The notes under the pieces: model-generated
Seen by the model: only the letters and a program-made list of their open reading frames with translations
What the model was told of the DNA's origin: nothing
Databases searched by the model: none
Assembly (NCBI GenBank): GCA_905182135.1
Contig: CAJJAG010000007.1
Coordinates: 33,596-97,595 of the forward strand
Direction of reading: 5' to 3'
DNA: 64,000 nucleotides
Source: an uncultured Acidimicrobiaceae bacterium
GTDB lineage: Bacteria; Actinomycetota; Acidimicrobiia; Acidimicrobiales; UBA10347
Made by a program: the position numbers and the translations under genes
Shown: positions 32,397 through 41,076 of the stretch, one piece after another
How the letters are laid out: each line of letters opens with the position of its first letter
Numbering within the stretch: position 1 is the stretch's first letter

Positions 32397-33103
32397 GCCA
32401 ACTGCTGACTGGCCGAGTTGACAAGGTCATCCAGATCGTTGCTGTGTCGCCCGTGTCGTGGGAAGCTGCTGCACAGAATGCCGTTACGGTGGCCGCCAAA
32501 TCAATTCGTGACCTAACTTCGGCCAGCGTCGTGGAGCAGGACTTGTCGTTGGCGAACGGCGCCCCGCTGTATCGCATCAAGCTGCAGGTGGCTTTTCAGG
32601 TAGACCGGACCCGCACCGATGCTGCAGGCGTAGCGGTTCAGGTTCGACGATTTCTGATTGTTGCCAACCAGACATTGGCGAATGCCGAACTAAGCCAGTT
32701 CGTTAGTTCAAAACTGGCCGACCGGCGGGCCGAGTTCCATGTCATCGTGCCGCAGAGAGTTCCTTCGGTGCTGCATGCAGACCCGGCTACAGGCTTGATT
32801 GGTCCCAGTGCACACTCGATGGTGACCGAATCGCGCCAGGCCGCCCGCGAAGAAGGCGAATTGCGGTTGGCATCGTTTCGAGGAGCGCTTGGCGACATGG
32901 GCCATGCCGTCACCGGCGAAGTCATGTTTGGTGACCCGGCCACAGCTGTCCGTTCCGTCTTGTCACGGTCAAGCTTCGACGAGATCATCGTTTCAACGCT
33001 GCCAGTGGGGGTATCGCGCTGGCTCAAGTTGGATTTACCCAGCAGACTGGAACGTGCATGCAACCTGCCGGTGACCACGGTGGTGCAGGACGAGCCTTCT
33101 TGA
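32393..33103 (+). CDS. Dodecin domain fused to a universal-stress-protein-like domain
   Basis: 236 residues. Residues 8-70 are a second dodecin unit (KVIQIVAVSPVSWEAAAQNA, SIRDLTSASVVEQD, LYRIKLQVAF), again without the flavin-stacking Trp. Residues about 83-236 form an alpha/beta domain: RRFLIVANQTLAN, EFHVIVPQRV, a charged helix, GEVMFGDPATAVRSVL, then FDEIIVSTLPVGVSRWL and LPVTTVVQDE. Related stand-alone actinobacterial proteins exist with the same FDEIIVSTLP ending, which resembles the universal stress protein fold. Translationally coupled to the plain dodecin (ATGA), so the two could co-assemble, displaying stress-protein domains on a dodecin shell. Function is inference. Confidence 0.8.
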   Translation: MSQLLTGRVDKVIQIVAVSPVSWEAAAQNAVTVAAKSIRDLTSASVVEQDLSLANGAPLYRIKLQVAFQVDRTRTDAAGVAVQVRRFLIVANQTLANAELSQFVSSKLADRRAEFHVIVPQRVPSVLHADPATGLIGPSAHSMVTESRQAAREEGELRLASFRGALGDMGHAVTGEVMFGDPATAVRSVLSRSSFDEIIVSTLPVGVSRWLKLDLPSRLERACNLPVTTVVQDEPS

Positions 33104-33156
33104 ACGAGCGTTGAATGGCAGCGAATCAGCCGAATTGCGCAAAAAATCACAAGCTC

Positions 33157-33179
33157 TTGGGCTGATGCGTTCAGCCCAG
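33157..33179 (+). terminator. Stem-loop after the dodecin operon
   Basis: GGGCTGA-TGCGT-TCAGCCC at 33159-33177 is a perfect 7-base stem with a 5-base loop, extended by T-A and T-G pairs to 33157-33179. It lies 54 bases after the stop of the dodecin fusion and ahead of the nuoA-2 promoter. No T-run follows, as is common for actinobacterial terminators. Confidence 0.5.
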
Positions 33180-33235
33180 CGCAACAGTGCTGTGCGAATC
33201 ATCTTAAAAAGCCATCATCTAATGCGCTGAGAAGC

Positions 33236-33264
33236 TTGGATGGTCTAGCGCGTAGCGTTAGGAT
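33236..33264 (+). promoter_or_regulatory. Promoter of the second nuo operon, probably giving a leaderless mRNA
   Basis: TTGGAT at 33236-33241 and TAGGAT at 33259-33264 are separated by exactly 17 bases, a textbook -35/-10 pair for the primary sigma factor. The GTG of nuoA-2 is at 33273, nine bases after the -10, so transcription would begin at or within one or two bases of the start codon. No ribosome site precedes the GTG, which fits a leaderless transcript. Confidence 0.65.
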
Positions 33265-33272
33265 CGGGACCC

Positions 33273-33638
33273 GTGTCCGACTTCTTGCGTAGTTATCTGA
33301 CAGTCGGCATCTTTGGTCTGCTCGCTGTAGTCCTGGTGTCCGCTCTGCTTGGTATTAGTTCGTTGCTTCGTCCTACGCGCCCACAGGCGCAGAAGTACAT
33401 TAACTACGAATCCGGCGTAGATCCGGTCGGCTCCGGTTGGGGCCAATCGAATATCCGTTATTACATCTTTGCCCTGCTGTTTGTCATGTTCGACGTCGAA
33501 GCAGTTTTCATCTTCCCGTGGGCAACCCGGCTCGAGGCCTACGGAACTTTCGGCCTCGTCGAAATGGCGATCTTTATCTTCATCCTCCTGCTTGGCCTTG
33601 TGTATGCATGGCGTAAGGGAGTGCTCCGATGGCTGTAA
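33273..33638 (+). CDS. nuoA: Complex I subunit A, copy 2
   Basis: 121 residues, three helices (about 5-27, 62-85, 90-110). [23 protein letters not shown] and [12 protein letters not shown] identify NuoA. In the loop where most NuoA (and copy 1) have a Cys (YECG), this copy has Ser (YESG), so the quinone-tunnel Cys is missing. Starts at GTG without ribosome site, directly after a strong promoter. First gene of an 11-gene operon ABCDHIJKLMN. Confidence 0.95.
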   Translation: MSDFLRSYLTVGIFGLLAVVLVSALLGISSLLRPTRPQAQKYINYESGVDPVGSGWGQSNIRYYIFALLFVMFDVEAVFIFPWATRLEAYGTFGLVEMAIFIFILLLGLVYAWRKGVLRWL

Positions 33639-33690
33639 CCGTGACATTTTTACTCGTTCCTCGCTCTACCCATCCAGAAGGGCTCCTCTC

Positions 33691-34215
33691 GTGGGCTTAG
33701 TTGAGTCCGGCAAGATGCCGAAGTCGATTACCAAGCTGCTAAATATCAGCCGTAAATACAGTTTGTGGGTTTACCAATGGGGCCTGGCTTGTTGCGCACT
33801 CGAGATGGGTGCCGCCTTTGGTTCGCCCCGCTACGACGTCATGCGTCTTGGCGTAATTCCTTTCCCGGCGAGTCCTCGCCAGGCTGACCTTGTTGTGATC
33901 TCGGGCACCGTGACCGACAAGATGGCGCCTGCCATCTTGCGTTTGTACGAACAAATGCCCGATCCCAAGTACGTGATCTCCATGGGTTCGTGCGCGAACT
34001 GTGGCGGCCCGTACTGGGATAGCTACTCCGTGACGAAGGGCGTCGACCAAATCATTCCTGTCGATGTCTATGTCCCTGGCTGTCCGCCACGGCCCGAAGC
34101 ACTGCTCGAAGGTATCGTTCTCCTGCAAGAGATGATCCATAACGAGGACCCAGCAGAACGCTGGAAGGGCAACGATCGCGACCCCATTGTTGTTGGCGGA
34201 GGCGCGATCGAATGA
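33691..34215 (+). CDS. nuoB: Complex I subunit B, copy 2
   Basis: The frame is open from 33469, but that part overlaps nuoA-2 and is not protein-like; GTG at 33691 with GAAGGG about 7 bases upstream gives 174 residues. Cluster N2 ligands are in [18 protein letters not shown] and PGCPPRPE, all intact. 52 bases separate it from nuoA-2. Confidence 0.95.
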   Translation: MGLVESGKMPKSITKLLNISRKYSLWVYQWGLACCALEMGAAFGSPRYDVMRLGVIPFPASPRQADLVVISGTVTDKMAPAILRLYEQMPDPKYVISMGSCANCGGPYWDSYSVTKGVDQIIPVDVYVPGCPPRPEALLEGIVLLQEMIHNEDPAERWKGNDRDPIVVGGGAIE

Positions 34216-34931
34216 CCGCTACCGAAGATGCTGTCCAAGAAGAAGCAGCGACCGACCCGGTTCGCGAGGCGATCGCACAGTCCTTTGCCGACGAGCTTGG
34301 CGACGGGTTTATCGCTCAGCACATCAATCCAGGTAGTGACCTGTGGATTCGTATTGCTGCTAGCTCGTGGGTCGATGCGGCTCGATTTGCTCGTGACAAG
34401 CTTGGTATGAACTGGATCGACTTCATCTCAGCCATCGACTGGATGCCGAACCCGTATGGCCGCGAGATGGAAGCCGAACAAGATTGGGTTGTCCACGGTG
34501 GTGGTCCCAACGATAAAGATGAGTCTGACGCCGAAAAAATGACTACTGGTGTGACCGGTGGCGATACCCGTTTCCAGATGTTTATGCGGCTCTATTCAAC
34601 CGAAGAACACATTGGCGTGACCATCAAGGCTGATGTTCCCGATGAAGCGCCTGCGATCGAGACACTCATTCCCGTCTTTGTTGGTGCATCCTGGCACGAA
34701 CGTGAAGTCTGGGAGATGTTCGGTATCGACATTATTGGCCACCCTGACAAGCGCGTCTTGTACCTACCGACGGGCTTTGAGGGCAACCCGATGCGTAAGG
34801 ACTTCCCGCTGGTTGCCCGTCGTGTCAAGCCATGGCCCGGCATCGTCGATGTCGAAGCTATGCCCGGCGACGGCGACGGCGACGGCGACAGCGCTGCTGA
34901 TGCTGCTACCGACGCTGAGGATGCATCATGA
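34212..34931 (+). CDS. nuoC: Complex I subunit C, copy 2
   Basis: 239 residues with the NuoC marks [19 protein letters not shown] and [11 protein letters not shown]. It is 68 residues longer than NuoC-1: the N-terminal region before the fold is longer and the C-terminus ends in an acidic Gly-Asp repeat ([19 protein letters not shown]) encoded by a short GGCGAC tandem repeat. ATGA overlaps at both ends. Confidence 0.94.
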   Translation: MTATEDAVQEEAATDPVREAIAQSFADELGDGFIAQHINPGSDLWIRIAASSWVDAARFARDKLGMNWIDFISAIDWMPNPYGREMEAEQDWVVHGGGPNDKDESDAEKMTTGVTGGDTRFQMFMRLYSTEEHIGVTIKADVPDEAPAIETLIPVFVGASWHEREVWEMFGIDIIGHPDKRVLYLPTGFEGNPMRKDFPLVARRVKPWPGIVDVEAMPGDGDGDGDSAADAATDAEDAS

Positions 34932-36118
34932 CCGACATGACTGCTGATCTAGACATCAACAACAGCGAACAGCTTCGCTACATCGCAGCCCAAGCTGCCG
35001 ATGCACGCGTCAATGTTGAACTCGAGACTGAGGGTATGACCCTCAATATTGGTCCGCAGCATCCTGCTACACACGGAACGCTGCGAATCGTGGCCCGCCT
35101 CGACGGCGAACAGGTCATTAGCGCTGAACCAATCATGGGCTACATGCACCGTGGCTACGAAAAGCTCACTGAGGTGCGCACGTACCCACAGGTCACTACT
35201 CTGATCAACCGCATCGACTGGGTTGGCAGCTTTGCCAACGAGGTGCCGTTCATCTTGGCGGCCGAAGAACTCATGGAAGTCGAGGCGCCGCCACGCGCCC
35301 AGTACATCCGCACCGCCCTGTTCGAAATGGGCCGTATTGCCAACATCATGCTGTTCCTCGGCGATATGGCCGTGCAGCTTGGCGGCGTTACTGCCATCTT
35401 CTATGCCTTCCGCGACCGTGAGTTCGTTCTGAACCAGATCGAATCTGTGACCGGGGGCCGTTTCCATCCCAACTTCAACCGCATTGGTGGCGTTAAAGAC
35501 GACCTTCCTGCCGGTTGGATCAAGGAAACCAAGTCGTCGATGCAAAAGGTTCGTGATTTCTGCGACGAGATGGAAGATCTCGTTGTTGGAAACGAAATCT
35601 TCCAAAGCCGTTGCCGCGGTGTGGGCGTTATTCCTGCCGATGTGGCAACCAGCTACGGCCTGAGTGGCGCCAATTTGCGTGCTTCGGGCGTCGATTGGGA
35701 TCTACGTCGCGACGCAGAATCACCCTTGGCGTGGAAGGACCTTGACTGGAAAGTCTGGACTCATCCTGACGGTGACTCATTCTCTCGCTACTGGGTCCGC
35801 CTGCAAGAGACCCGCGAAGCAACCTACATGGTCGAGCAGTTGCTCGACGGGCTGCCTACGGGCCCGATCATGGCCAAGGTGCCTCGCATCATCAAGGTTC
35901 CTGCGGGTGAGTCGTACGTACAGACTGAGAATCCGCTCGGTGCCATGGGTTATTACGTCATTAGCAAGGGCGAATTGACCCCGTTCCGGGTCAAGATCCG
36001 CACTGCTTCCTTTTCGAACATGTCGATTTCGCCATGGTTGCTCGAAGGCGTATATGTGCCCGATATAGCGACTATTCTTGCCTCGCTCTACTTCATTCTC
36101 GGAGACATCGACCGCTGA
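34928..36118 (+). CDS. nuoD: Complex I subunit D, copy 2
   Basis: 396 residues. NIGPQHPATHG near 40-50 carries the quinone-binding His. At 71-80 it reads GYMHRGYEKL; Arg75 corresponds to the Arg of NDUFS2 that NDUFAF7 dimethylates, while NuoD-1 has Thr there. The chain ends LYFILGDIDR, the usual NuoD C-terminus. With NuoB-2 it forms a complete quinone site, so the missing E, F and G affect only electron input. Confidence 0.96.
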   Translation: MTDMTADLDINNSEQLRYIAAQAADARVNVELETEGMTLNIGPQHPATHGTLRIVARLDGEQVISAEPIMGYMHRGYEKLTEVRTYPQVTTLINRIDWVGSFANEVPFILAAEELMEVEAPPRAQYIRTALFEMGRIANIMLFLGDMAVQLGGVTAIFYAFRDREFVLNQIESVTGGRFHPNFNRIGGVKDDLPAGWIKETKSSMQKVRDFCDEMEDLVVGNEIFQSRCRGVGVIPADVATSYGLSGANLRASGVDWDLRRDAESPLAWKDLDWKVWTHPDGDSFSRYWVRLQETREATYMVEQLLDGLPTGPIMAKVPRIIKVPAGESYVQTENPLGAMGYYVISKGELTPFRVKIRTASFSNMSISPWLLEGVYVPDIATILASLYFILGDIDR

Positions 36119-37134
36119 TGACGCTCGCACACTTCCTCGCCGTCAACCCGCCCTACTGGGTTGAGACGCTCACCAAGATCGGTATCGGTCTTGTTGCAGT
36201 GCTTTTGCCCACGGGCGCACTTGTCTACTTGTTCTTGTTCAAGATGATGAGCTTCATGCAGAGTCGCTTGGGTCCAATGGAGGCTGGCCCGTACGGTCAG
36301 CTTCAGCTTCTGGCTGAGTTTGGCAAGTTTTTGCAAAAGGAAGATATCTTCCCCAGCAAGGCCGATCGATTTGTATTTGCTGCGGCGCCGTTTGTGGTGC
36401 TGGTCTCAACGTTCATGTTGGTGCTGGTGCTGCCAGCGGGCCCCGATACCCACTTCATTGACCTGAACACCGGCATCTATTTTGCGATGGCCGTGTCGTC
36501 AATATCGGTAATCGGGATCCTTATGGCCGGGTGGGGTTCAGCGAGCAAGTACTCGCTCCTTGGCGGTATTCGCGCTGCTGGCCAGCTCATTGCTTATGAG
36601 CTGCCGCTGGTCCTGTCGGTTGTTGGCGTGGTCATAATGGCTGGCACGCTAAACATGAAGGGCATCGTTGCCGCCCAAGCCGACTTCGGCGTCTGGTTCA
36701 TTATTCCGCAGTTCCTGGGTTTCCTGATCTTCCTAGTCGCCATCCAGGCCGAACTCACTCAGCCCCCGTTCGATATGCCGGTCGCTGAATCTGAGCTCGT
36801 CACTGGTTATCTCACTGAGTACTCGGGTATTCGTTTCCTATTGTTCTTCATCGGTGAATTCGCTACCGCCGCAGTCTTTTCGGCTATTGGCGCCACGTTG
36901 TTCCTTGGCGGCTGGACAATCCCGTTTGTCGACGCCAACGCCGAGATCATGGACTACATAGGGCCGCTCGTTCTCGCCGGCAAAATGATCCTCATTGCCT
37001 TCCTGATCTTCTGGTTTCGTATTACCTATCCTCGGTTCCGCGAAGACCAGTTGCAGCGCTTGGCCTGGAAATTCCTGATTCCATTGTCACTGTTTAATAT
37101 TGTCGTGACCGCAATCTTCAAGGTGGTCTTCTAA
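36118..37134 (+). CDS. nuoH: Complex I subunit H, copy 2
   Basis: The open frame reaches back to 36034 inside nuoD-2; the proper start is ATG 36118 in a TGATG overlap, giving 338 residues. About eight helices. Key loops are QSRLGPMEAGPYGQLQLLAE, SASKYSLLGGIRAAGQLIAYE and ELTQPPFDMPVAESELVTGY. nuoH follows nuoD directly, with E, F and G absent. Confidence 0.96.
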   Translation: MTLAHFLAVNPPYWVETLTKIGIGLVAVLLPTGALVYLFLFKMMSFMQSRLGPMEAGPYGQLQLLAEFGKFLQKEDIFPSKADRFVFAAAPFVVLVSTFMLVLVLPAGPDTHFIDLNTGIYFAMAVSSISVIGILMAGWGSASKYSLLGGIRAAGQLIAYELPLVLSVVGVVIMAGTLNMKGIVAAQADFGVWFIIPQFLGFLIFLVAIQAELTQPPFDMPVAESELVTGYLTEYSGIRFLLFFIGEFATAAVFSAIGATLFLGGWTIPFVDANAEIMDYIGPLVLAGKMILIAFLIFWFRITYPRFREDQLQRLAWKFLIPLSLFNIVVTAIFKVVF

Positions 37135-37676
37135 TGCCTCAACTACCCGGCATGTTGGTCGGTCTTGGTGTGACTGCCAAGACGTTCTTTAAGACCGTCT
37201 TCCCCGACGGGCCAACCAAACCGCCTGCTCCATCCAAGGGCGCACACACCGTCCAGTACCCGCACGAAAAAGAGGCACCACCAGCCCGTGCTCGTGGTGT
37301 CATAGCGCTGCATCACGACAACTGCACGGCCTGCATGTTGTGCGCTCGCGAGTGCCCCGACTGGTGTATCTACATCGAAGGTCACAAGGAGCTTGCTCCG
37401 CCTCGCCGTGCTGGCGGCAAGCCGCGCCAGAAGAACAAGCTCGACCGCTTCGACATTGACTTTGCGCTGTGTATGTACTGCGGAATCTGTGTTGATGTCT
37501 GCCCGTTTGATGCGCTGTTCTGGAGCCCCGAGTTCGAGTTCAGCGAAATGAAGATTGCCGACATGCTCCACGACAAGGGACGCCTTGCCGATTGGATGCA
37601 CACCGTGCCTGAATACCCAGCTTATGAAGCCGGGGCCGAGGTCAAGATAAAGAAACTGCCGAGTCCTTCGTCATGA
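37134..37676 (+). CDS. nuoI: Complex I subunit I, copy 2
   Basis: 180 residues, two [4Fe-4S] motifs CTACMLCARECP and CMYCGICVDVCP. A basic linker between them (PPRRAGGKPRQKNK) is longer than in NuoI-1 and could dock a soluble donor in the absence of the NADH module; that is inference. TAATG overlap with nuoH-2. Confidence 0.96.
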   Translation: MPQLPGMLVGLGVTAKTFFKTVFPDGPTKPPAPSKGAHTVQYPHEKEAPPARARGVIALHHDNCTACMLCARECPDWCIYIEGHKELAPPRRAGGKPRQKNKLDRFDIDFALCMYCGICVDVCPFDALFWSPEFEFSEMKIADMLHDKGRLADWMHTVPEYPAYEAGAEVKIKKLPSPSS

Positions 37677-38218
37677 CAGCGACCCTTGCTACCGCTGAAA
37701 CAGTCGTTGCCCAGAACGTCTTCTTCTACCTGATTGCTGCTGTCATGGTGATCGCTGCGTTGCGGGTCGTTACGACCAGCAACATGGTGCACGCAGCCCT
37801 CTATCTGGTTGTTGTGTTGGCGGGCGTCGCCGCTCAGTTCATCCTGCTTGGTGCCGAATTCGTTGGTGTCACCCAGGTGCTGGTCTACATCGGCGCAGTC
37901 ATCGTGCTGTTCCTGTTCGGCATCATGCTTACCCGAGCTAAGGTCGGTGCCGAAGACGGCCTGAGTCATGACAATGTGGTACCCGCGATTCTTACAGCGG
38001 TGTTGCTATTGCTGGTCATGGGGTTTGCCGTGGTCGACTTCGCCAAAGCTCCGTGGAGTGATGGCACGCTCGTAATCGATGCACTCGATCGGGCCCCAAC
38101 CACTGTGGAACAAGTTTCCGATTCGATCTTCAGCACCTACATAGTGGCGTTTGAAGCGATCTCAGTTCTGCTGCTTGCCGCCCTGATAGGCGCCATCGTC
38201 GTGGCCCGGAAAGAGTAG
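37673..38218 (+). CDS. nuoJ: Complex I subunit J, copy 2
   Basis: 181 residues, five helices. The helix 3 segment TQVLVYIGAVIVLFLFGIML is conserved. Loop between helices 4 and 5 is shorter than in copy 1. ATGA overlap with nuoI-2; 11 bases to nuoK-2. Confidence 0.95.
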   Translation: MTATLATAETVVAQNVFFYLIAAVMVIAALRVVTTSNMVHAALYLVVVLAGVAAQFILLGAEFVGVTQVLVYIGAVIVLFLFGIMLTRAKVGAEDGLSHDNVVPAILTAVLLLLVMGFAVVDFAKAPWSDGTLVIDALDRAPTTVEQVSDSIFSTYIVAFEAISVLLLAALIGAIVVARKE

Positions 38219-38229
38219 GGGAGTCTCCG

Positions 38230-38532
38230 ATGTACCTCGTCCAGTTCTTGATCCTGTCGTCTGTCTTGTTTTGTATCGGCGTTTATGGCGTGCTGGCGCG
38301 GCGTAACGCCGTGCTCGTACTCATGTCGATCGAGCTCATCTTGAATGCAGTCAACATCAATCTGATCGCCTTTGGTGCCTTCAATGGCGCAGCGATCCCC
38401 GCCGAAGTGTTTGCCTTGTTCATCATTGCTGTAGCCGCCGCCGAAGTCGGCGTTGGCTTGGCGCTTGTTCTAACCATCTATCGCAACTCCAAGAACATCG
38501 ACCTTCACCAGGTCGACCTCTTGAAGGGCTGA
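38230..38532 (+). CDS. nuoK: Complex I subunit K, copy 2
   Basis: 100 residues, three helices. MSIELILNAVNINL and AVAAAEVGVGLAL hold the two conserved proton-path Glu. GGGGAG ribosome site about 7 bases before the ATG. Confidence 0.96.
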   Translation: MYLVQFLILSSVLFCIGVYGVLARRNAVLVLMSIELILNAVNINLIAFGAFNGAAIPAEVFALFIIAVAAAEVGVGLALVLTIYRNSKNIDLHQVDLLKG

Positions 38533-38536
38533 TCAC

Positions 38537-41062
38537 ATGAGTACGACGTATCTGGCCACCGAGGCCAGCAATCTGGCCGTCGAGGCTAGTGGATTCTTCC
38601 TCGAGAACGTGTGGATCATTCCTGCAATCATGGCGGCTTCATTCGTCGTGATTCTTGGCTTCGGAAAGCGCATGCCCAGGGGTGGCAGCGAAGTCGGCAT
38701 CGCCGCCGTTGCTGTCTGTTTCGTTCTGGCTCTGCTGACCGCCGGTCAGTGGATCGGCCAGGTCAACGAAGCCGCTGCATGCACTCCCGAAACGTGCGAT
38801 TACATTGTCGACGAGCACCACGACGCTGAGGCTGATGCCGACGAGCACCACGACGAGGAGGGTGCCTTTCAGGTTGATACCGGGGTTGGCTCAAGCGATG
38901 GCGAGTCTGCATCAGCGCTGACGGCTTTCACCGAAGCCGAAGAAGGCAGCACCGCCGCAGCAGCTAAAGCTGTTGTCTCTGAGCGCACTTGGTGGTCCAA
39001 CGGTGGCATCAACTTCACTGTTGGCACGATGGTCGACGGTCTGACAGTCACGCTGCTCGTTGTTGTCACGCTGGTGTCGCTGCTGGTGCATATTTACAGC
39101 ACCGACTACGTCGCTGGCGACCGCCGCTTCACTCATTACTTTGGTTTCCTGTCGCTGTTTACCGCAGCGATGTTGTTCTTCGTGACCAGTGCAAACGTGC
39201 TGCAGATGATTGTTGGTTGGGAGCTTGTCGGCGTCTGTTCCTTTGCCTTGATTGGTCATTGGTGGGAAGAGCAACCCAACTCAGACGCGGCACTCAAGGC
39301 CTTCCTGACCAACCGTGTTGGCGATATCGGTCTGCTGATCGGCATGATCGTCCTTTTCTTCGCCTCTGACGAGAAGTGGGGCATTATTGAGATCAATGCA
39401 GGCGCCATCGAAGGCACAACCAGCCACACGCTGTTGTTGATCGCCTCGTTGTGTCTGCTGGCAGCGGTCATGTCCAAGTCCGGCCAGTTCTTCCTGCACA
39501 CCTGGTTGCCTGACGCTATGGCTGGCCCTACGCCCGTCTCCGCTTTGATCCACGCCGCCACCATGGTTGTCGCCGGCGTCTACCTGATCGCACGCCTCTA
39601 TGGCGTCTTCTTCCACGGCTTGTCGATCGGCGGCTCCAGCATCAATGCACTCGCCGTGATTGGCGCGGTGACCACCTTGGTGGGCGCATCGCTGGCGTTT
39701 GTGCAAGACGACATCAAAAAGGTGCTGGCGTACTCGACGATTAGCCAGCTCGGCTATATGACCCTGGCACTGGGTGTGGGCGCATGGACTGCTGCTGTCT
39801 TCCACCTAACCACGCACGCGCTCTTCAAGGCATGCCTATTCCTGGGCGCCGGCTCTGTCAGCCACGCCGTGCACAGCTTTGATATGAAGAAGGACATGGG
39901 TGGCATGCGCAAGTTCATGCCGACCACTTACAAGACTTTCTTGATCGGCTCGATTGCGCTCGCAGGCCTTCCGCCGCTCGCTGGCTTCTGGTCCAAGGAC
40001 GAGATTCTGGCTGGTACTGGCGGCTGGGGATTCTTCGAAGGCGAAAGCCATGCAAATGGCGCCTACACAATCATGCTTGTTATGGGCATGATCACCGCAG
40101 CAATGACGGCGGCCTACATGACTCGAGTCATGTACCTGACCTTCTTTGGTGAGTTCCGAGGCGGACACCACGACGACGCTCATCATGGCGATCCGCACGA
40201 GTCGGGTCCACGCATTCTGTGGCCGCTGCGCATCTTGGCTGGCTTGGCTGTTGTTGCCGGTCTCATGAACTTGCCAAAGGGATTCCTTGGCTTGCCGTCG
40301 GGATGGACGCTGCGATTTGAGCACTACGTTGAACCGCTGGCAGCAACGGGCTACTTCCCCAAGATCAGCCATGCGGATCCAAGCTGGTCCCTTGCGATTT
40401 TCTCGACGCTGGTCGTGGCCTCAGCTGTTGGTGTTGCGTACTACTACTACTTCGTCAGAGTCAACGCGCAGAGTCCTTCTGCGACCGAGTTAGTTAATGG
40501 TCCTACCGAGCGCAGCCGCCTACTCAAGGCCGGTCACACCATGCTCAAGAATCGTTATTACCTGGATCACATCTATGACGGCGGTGAGCCTGTCGGCGCT
40601 GCTGGTGCCAATGCCATGGGCACCATCTTCGGCGCTGCTGCTGGCTTGACGCTTGGCTTCTCGCTAGACAACGGCTTGAACCAACCGTTCTGGCCGTCAG
40701 TCATGTGGGGGGTCATACTCGGCCTGACGATCTTCACCATTGTGACCGCAGCGTTGCGCACAGGCATGGGTATTGCCTCCGTTGTTAAGCAGCCAATGGC
40801 GAACGCTGCCAACTGGGTGCACGAGAACGTCATTGATGCAGCCGTCGACGAGGTCGGCAAGAATTCGGTCAAGACGGCCGACGCGCTCTACAAGTACATC
40901 GACCAAGGTGTCATCGACGGTTCCGTCAATGCTGCCGGTCGTGGTTCGCAAGGAGCCGGTGGCGAATTGCGCCGCTGGTCAACCGGCAAAGTCCAACAAT
41001 ACGCAACCGTCATGTTTGCAGGCGCAACCCTGCTTGCGGGCCTGCTCATCATCGTTATCTGA
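38537..41062 (+). CDS. nuoL: Complex I subunit L, copy 2, with large polar insertion
   Basis: 841 residues, 180 longer than NuoL-1. The antiporter core is intact: WELVGVCSFALIGHWW, SGQFFLHTWLPDAMAGPT, DDIKKVLAYSTISQLGYM. Between helices 2 and 3 (about residues 85-155) lies an insertion rich in Asp, Glu and His (DEHHDAEADADEHHDEE) with two Cys (ACTPETC), probably outside the cell. The C-terminus is extended by about 120 residues beyond a Gly-rich helical region and ends in one more hydrophobic helix. Terminal proton-pumping subunit. Confidence 0.94.
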   Translation: MSTTYLATEASNLAVEASGFFLENVWIIPAIMAASFVVILGFGKRMPRGGSEVGIAAVAVCFVLALLTAGQWIGQVNEAAACTPETCDYIVDEHHDAEADADEHHDEEGAFQVDTGVGSSDGESASALTAFTEAEEGSTAAAAKAVVSERTWWSNGGINFTVGTMVDGLTVTLLVVVTLVSLLVHIYSTDYVAGDRRFTHYFGFLSLFTAAMLFFVTSANVLQMIVGWELVGVCSFALIGHWWEEQPNSDAALKAFLTNRVGDIGLLIGMIVLFFASDEKWGIIEINAGAIEGTTSHTLLLIASLCLLAAVMSKSGQFFLHTWLPDAMAGPTPVSALIHAATMVVAGVYLIARLYGVFFHGLSIGGSSINALAVIGAVTTLVGASLAFVQDDIKKVLAYSTISQLGYMTLALGVGAWTAAVFHLTTHALFKACLFLGAGSVSHAVHSFDMKKDMGGMRKFMPTTYKTFLIGSIALAGLPPLAGFWSKDEILAGTGGWGFFEGESHANGAYTIMLVMGMITAAMTAAYMTRVMYLTFFGEFRGGHHDDAHHGDPHESGPRILWPLRILAGLAVVAGLMNLPKGFLGLPSGWTLRFEHYVEPLAATGYFPKISHADPSWSLAIFSTLVVASAVGVAYYYYFVRVNAQSPSATELVNGPTERSRLLKAGHTMLKNRYYLDHIYDGGEPVGAAGANAMGTIFGAAAGLTLGFSLDNGLNQPFWPSVMWGVILGLTIFTIVTAALRTGMGIASVVKQPMANAANWVHENVIDAAVDEVGKNSVKTADALYKYIDQGVIDGSVNAAGRGSQGAGGELRRWSTGKVQQYATVMFAGATLLAGLLIIVI

Positions 41063-41076
41063 GGGTCTAGATATTC

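Noticed and set aside
33469..33690. Long N-terminus for NuoB-2
   Set aside because: It overlaps nuoA-2 and is Ser/Cys/Arg-rich shadow sequence; GTG 33691 with GAAGGG gives a normal NuoB.
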